Shown: one piece after another, positions 60,618-64,000 of the stretch
Position numbering within the stretch: the stretch's first letter is position 1
Layout of the letters: each line of letters opens with the position of its first letter
From: Sphingomonadales bacterium
Lineage (GTDB): Bacteria > Bacteroidota > Bacteroidia > Flavobacteriales_D > Crocinitomicaceae
Length of the DNA: 64,000 nt
Assembly: GCA_016872115.1 (NCBI GenBank)
Contig: VHBC01000001.1
Location: 1-64,000, forward strand
Direction: 5' to 3'
The notes under the pieces: model-generated
What the model was told of the DNA's origin: nothing
Database searches by the model: none
The model's input: only the letters and a program-made list of their open reading frames with translations
Made by a program: the position numbers and the translations under genes

Positions 60618-61715
60618 ATGGCTTTAAAATGCGGAATCGTCGGCTTGCCGAATGTCGGAAAATCAACTTTGTTTAACTGCTTGTCGAATGCCAAAGCGCA
60701 ATCCGCAAACTTTCCTTTTTGTACCATTGAGCCCAACCTCGGAACCATTTCCGTTCCAGATCCACGACTAGAAAAACTAGAAGCTATTGTCAATCCTGAG
60801 CGCGTGGTTCCAACCACCATGGAAATCGTAGATATCGCGGGTTTGGTTAAAGGAGCCTCTAAAGGCGAAGGTTTGGGTAACCAATTTTTGGCAAACATCC
60901 GAGAAACTGATGCTATATTACACGTGTTGCGCTGTTTTGACGACGGAAACATCATCCACGTCGATGGCAGTGTTGACCCAATCCGTGATAAAGAAATCAT
61001 CGATATTGAGCTTCAGCTCAAAGACCTCGACACCATCGAGAAAAAAATACAAAGTTTAGCCCGCGTCATTAAATCTGGCGATAAAGAAGCCCTCAAAGAA
61101 AATGATTTTGCGCTGCGCATCAAGGCGGGCCTTGAGCAAGGTAAATCTATACGCGGCTTAGGTTTTGCCCGAGACGAGATGGATATCATCAAAGGTTTCA
61201 ACCTCATTACCTCAAAGCCGGTAATGTACGTTTGTAATGTAGACGAAGCTTGTGTCAAGACAGGTAATGATCATGTGGCCCGCGTCAAAGATGCTGTAGC
61301 AGCAGAAAACGCCGAAGTGCTCGTCATAGGCGCTAAAATTGAAGCCGACATCACCGAACTAGAAACCTACGACGAACGACAAATGTTCTTGGAAGAACTT
61401 GGCCTTGAAGAACCCGGCGTGAATCGCCTCATTCGTCAGGCTTATCATTTGCTGAATCTTCAAACTTACTTTACTGCTGGTGTGAAAGAAGTTCGTGCCT
61501 GGACCATTCGTAAAGGCATGACCGCTCCTCAGGCAGCGGGTGTCATTCACTCTGATTTTGAAAAGGGCTTCATCAGGGCAGAGGTCATGAAATTCAACGA
61601 TTATATTCATTATGGTACAGAAAGTGCCGTCAAGGACGCAGGTAAGTTTAAAGTCGAGGGCAAAGAATATGTCGTTGAGGACGGCGACATCATGCATTTT
61701 CGTTTCAATGTCTAA
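60618..61715 (+). CDS. ychF: Redox-regulated ATPase YchF
   Basis: [69 protein letters not shown]. Confidence 0.97.
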   Translation: MALKCGIVGLPNVGKSTLFNCLSNAKAQSANFPFCTIEPNLGTISVPDPRLEKLEAIVNPERVVPTTMEIVDIAGLVKGASKGEGLGNQFLANIRETDAILHVLRCFDDGNIIHVDGSVDPIRDKEIIDIELQLKDLDTIEKKIQSLARVIKSGDKEALKENDFALRIKAGLEQGKSIRGLGFARDEMDIIKGFNLITSKPVMYVCNVDEACVKTGNDHVARVKDAVAAENAEVLVIGAKIEADITELETYDERQMFLEELGLEEPGVNRLIRQAYHLLNLQTYFTAGVKEVRAWTIRKGMTAPQAAGVIHSDFEKGFIRAEVMKFNDYIHYGTESAVKDAGKFKVEGKEYVVEDGDIMHFRFNV

Positions 61716-61726
61716 TCTAATTTTCA

Positions 61727-62998
61727 ATGCAAATTACCGCTAATAACCCCGCATTGCGCTCTTGGGTAGCCGGAGCAGATCATTCCGAGTTTCCTATTCA
61801 AAACCTGCCTTTTGGAATTTTTCAAGTTGCCGAGGGGAGTAAAAGGGTAGGTGTGCGCATCGGTGAGCAAGTACTCGACTTAGCTCAAATGGCAGCTTAT
61901 GGTTATTTTCAGGACCTGCCGTTTGCAACTTCGGATTTTTCTCAAGATTATCTTAATACCTTTATGAAAAAAGGCAAACTCGCGGTAAGAGCTTTGAGAA
62001 ATCGCATAGCAGAATTACTCTCTACCGACAATAAGTCTTTTCAATTGGCAAATGACAAACATGGCGCACTCATTCCGTGTGCAAATGTCAAAATGGCCTT
62101 GCCGGTTCAAATCGGAGACTACACTGACTTTTATTCCTCTAAAGAACACGCCACCAATATAGGTATCATGTTTAGAGATCCTACAAACGCACTTTTGCCC
62201 AATTGGCTTTGGATTCCGGTAGGTTACCATGGGCGTGCATCATCGGTTATAGCATCGGATCATCCAGTGATTCGACCAAAAGGTCAAATTAAACCTGACG
62301 ACAATGCTGATCCTATTTTTGCACCATCGCGCCAAGTCGATTTCGAACTAGAAATGGGCTTTATTACTTTCGATGGCAAAGCACTCGGTCAAAGTATCAG
62401 TACTGCCGAGGCCGAAGATTACATTTTTGGACTTTGTTTGTTCAATGATTGGTCAGCCAGAGACATCCAAAAATGGGAATATGTTCCACTCGGACCTTTT
62501 CTTGCGAAAAACTTTGCTTCTTCAATGTCTTGCTGGATTGTTACACTCGATGCGCTGCAGCCTTTTGCTTGTACAACCCCTGATCAAGATCCAGAAGTTC
62601 TTTCGTACTTGAAATTTGAAGGGCTCAAGTCTTACGATATCAATCTAGAGGTGGCTATTGCTGCACCAAATTTCCCAGAACATACCGTCAGCAAATCCAA
62701 TTTCAAATATATGTATTGGAACATGGCCCAACAATTAGCGCATCATACTGTAAATGGCTGTAATGTGCGTTGTGGTGACCTCATGGGTTCTGGTACCATT
62801 TCAGGTCCAACATCAGATTCTTATGGTTCCATGCTAGAATTAGCTTGGAAAGGTACCAAACCAATCCAAATGCCCGATGGTACCGAACGACGTTTTATCC
62901 AGGACCACGACACCGTGATTATGCGCGGCCACTGTGCAAAAAATGGCATTATTATTGGTTTTGGAGAAGTTAGAAGCAAATTACTTCCTGCCAACTAA
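61727..62998 (+). CDS. fahA: Fumarylacetoacetase
   Basis: DYTDFYSSKEHATNIGIMFR, PVGYHGRASSVI, FNDWSARDIQKWEYVPLGPFLAKNF. Confidence 0.95.
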   Translation: MQITANNPALRSWVAGADHSEFPIQNLPFGIFQVAEGSKRVGVRIGEQVLDLAQMAAYGYFQDLPFATSDFSQDYLNTFMKKGKLAVRALRNRIAELLSTDNKSFQLANDKHGALIPCANVKMALPVQIGDYTDFYSSKEHATNIGIMFRDPTNALLPNWLWIPVGYHGRASSVIASDHPVIRPKGQIKPDDNADPIFAPSRQVDFELEMGFITFDGKALGQSISTAEAEDYIFGLCLFNDWSARDIQKWEYVPLGPFLAKNFASSMSCWIVTLDALQPFACTTPDQDPEVLSYLKFEGLKSYDINLEVAIAAPNFPEHTVSKSNFKYMYWNMAQQLAHHTVNGCNVRCGDLMGSGTISGPTSDSYGSMLELAWKGTKPIQMPDGTERRFIQDHDTVIMRGHCAKNGIIIGFGEVRSKLLPAN

Positions 62999-64000
62999 TG
63001 TATTACGACGGTCAGACACCCATTGATTTAGAACAAGAACGCATTGAAATCCTCAATGCCTTTAAAGGTCTATTGCGTGCCACCAAAGACCGGTCCCGCG
63101 ACGAAACCAAACTCATACGCAAAGCTTTTGATATTGCATTAGATGCGCACAAAGACATGCGTCGCAAGTCTGGTGAGCCCTATATTTATCATCCCATTTC
63201 TGTTGCGCGCATTTGTGCCGAAGAAATGGGGCTCGAACCAACCGCGATTGTCTGCGCGCTGTTACATGATACCGTCGAAGACACGCACATGACATTACAA
63301 GATATCGAAGATATTTTTGGCGTGACCGTCAGAAAAATCATTGATGGATTAACAAAAATTCCTGAGGTATTCGACGAAAATACCTCCATTCAAGCGGAGA
63401 ACTTCCGTAAAATGATCCTGACCATCTCCGACGATTTCAGGGTGGTGTTGGTCAAGCTAGCTGACCGCTTGCACAACATGCGGACCCTTCAAAGCATGAA
63501 GCCAGAAAAACAGCTCAAAATTGCTTCGGAAACTAAATTTTTATACGCCCCATTGGCCCATCGTTTGGGTTTGTATCCAATTAAATCAGAGCTCGAAGAT
63601 CTTTCAATGAAGTACTGTGAGTCTGAAATATACAATCAAATAGAAGCCAAACTCAAGTCAACTGCCGATGTCCGAAATCGTTTTATCCGTCGTTTTTTGG
63701 CGCCGATTCGCGAAGAATTACAGGCTCAAGGTTATCACTTTGATATCAAAGCCAGGACCAAATCCATTTCTTCTATTTGGCGTAAAATGCAAACCAAGGA
63801 TGTGCCTTTTGAAGAGGTTTTTGATGTTTTTGCACTACGCATCATTCTAGACAGCGCTCCGGAACATGAAAAGTCAGATTGTTGGCGTGTGTATTCGGTA
63901 GTAACTGATTTTTATCAACCCAGTCCGGAACGTCTCCGCGATTGGGTATCGACACCACGTGCCAACGGCTATGAATCTTTACACACTACCGTTATGTCTC
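62998..64000 (+). CDS. RelA/SpoT-family (p)ppGpp synthetase/hydrolase, truncated at window end
   Basis: TAATG overlap with fahA; MYYDGQTPIDLEQERIEILNAFKGLLRATKD..., HD region EPTAIVCALLHDTVEDT, LADRLHNMRTL. Not in the ORF track because it runs off the end. Confidence 0.93.
   Translation, partial: MYYDGQTPIDLEQERIEILNAFKGLLRATKDRSRDETKLIRKAFDIALDAHKDMRRKSGEPYIYHPISVARICAEEMGLEPTAIVCALLHDTVEDTHMTLQDIEDIFGVTVRKIIDGLTKIPEVFDENTSIQAENFRKMILTISDDFRVVLVKLADRLHNMRTLQSMKPEKQLKIASETKFLYAPLAHRLGLYPIKSELEDLSMKYCESEIYNQIEAKLKSTADVRNRFIRRFLAPIREELQAQGYHFDIKARTKSISSIWRKMQTKDVPFEEVFDVFALRIILDSAPEHEKSDCWRVYSVVTDFYQPSPERLRDWVSTPRANGYESLHTTVMS

Noticed and set aside
1-64000. Mobile elements, prophage, toxin-antitoxin or defence islands
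   Set aside because: No transposase, integrase, phage structural, restriction or recognised defence proteins among the ORFs.

Overview
This is a 64-kb stretch of an ordinary-looking Bacteroidetes (Flavobacteriales-like) chromosome. The left edge holds the 3' end of a 5S rRNA. There is one tRNA-Ala(GGC) at 42.57 kb and about 45 supportable protein genes. Most are housekeeping genes: mnmA, ubiE, trmD, pcrA/uvrD, pheT, murB, ettA, nusB, yajC, rarA, a cysteine desulfurase, ychF, fahA and a relA/spoT cut by the right edge. A type IX secretion (T9SS) theme runs through the window: a PorT-like gene and three predicted T9SS cargo proteins, one of them a 2022-aa adhesin-like protein with near-identical Ig-like repeats. 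I found no CRISPR array, prophage, transposon or recognisable defence system. The items most worth a second look are: (i) a decayed carboxylesterase gene whose reading frame resumes after loss of its centre (3911-4343); (ii) a stand-alone 63-aa gene behind an imperfect sigma54-like element and followed by a terminator (10606-10912); (iii) a two-lipoprotein plus outer-membrane-like cluster behind long poly-T tracts (35784-37923); (iv) a recent 1440-bp tandem duplication and a hybrid Ig repeat in the giant adhesin; (v) a leader hairpin with a U-run before arginine decarboxylase; (vi) repeated convergent gene pairs with stop codons overlapping in TTAA/TTAG. None of these is proven to be a new system. 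All names come from reading the protein sequences by eye, with no database search.
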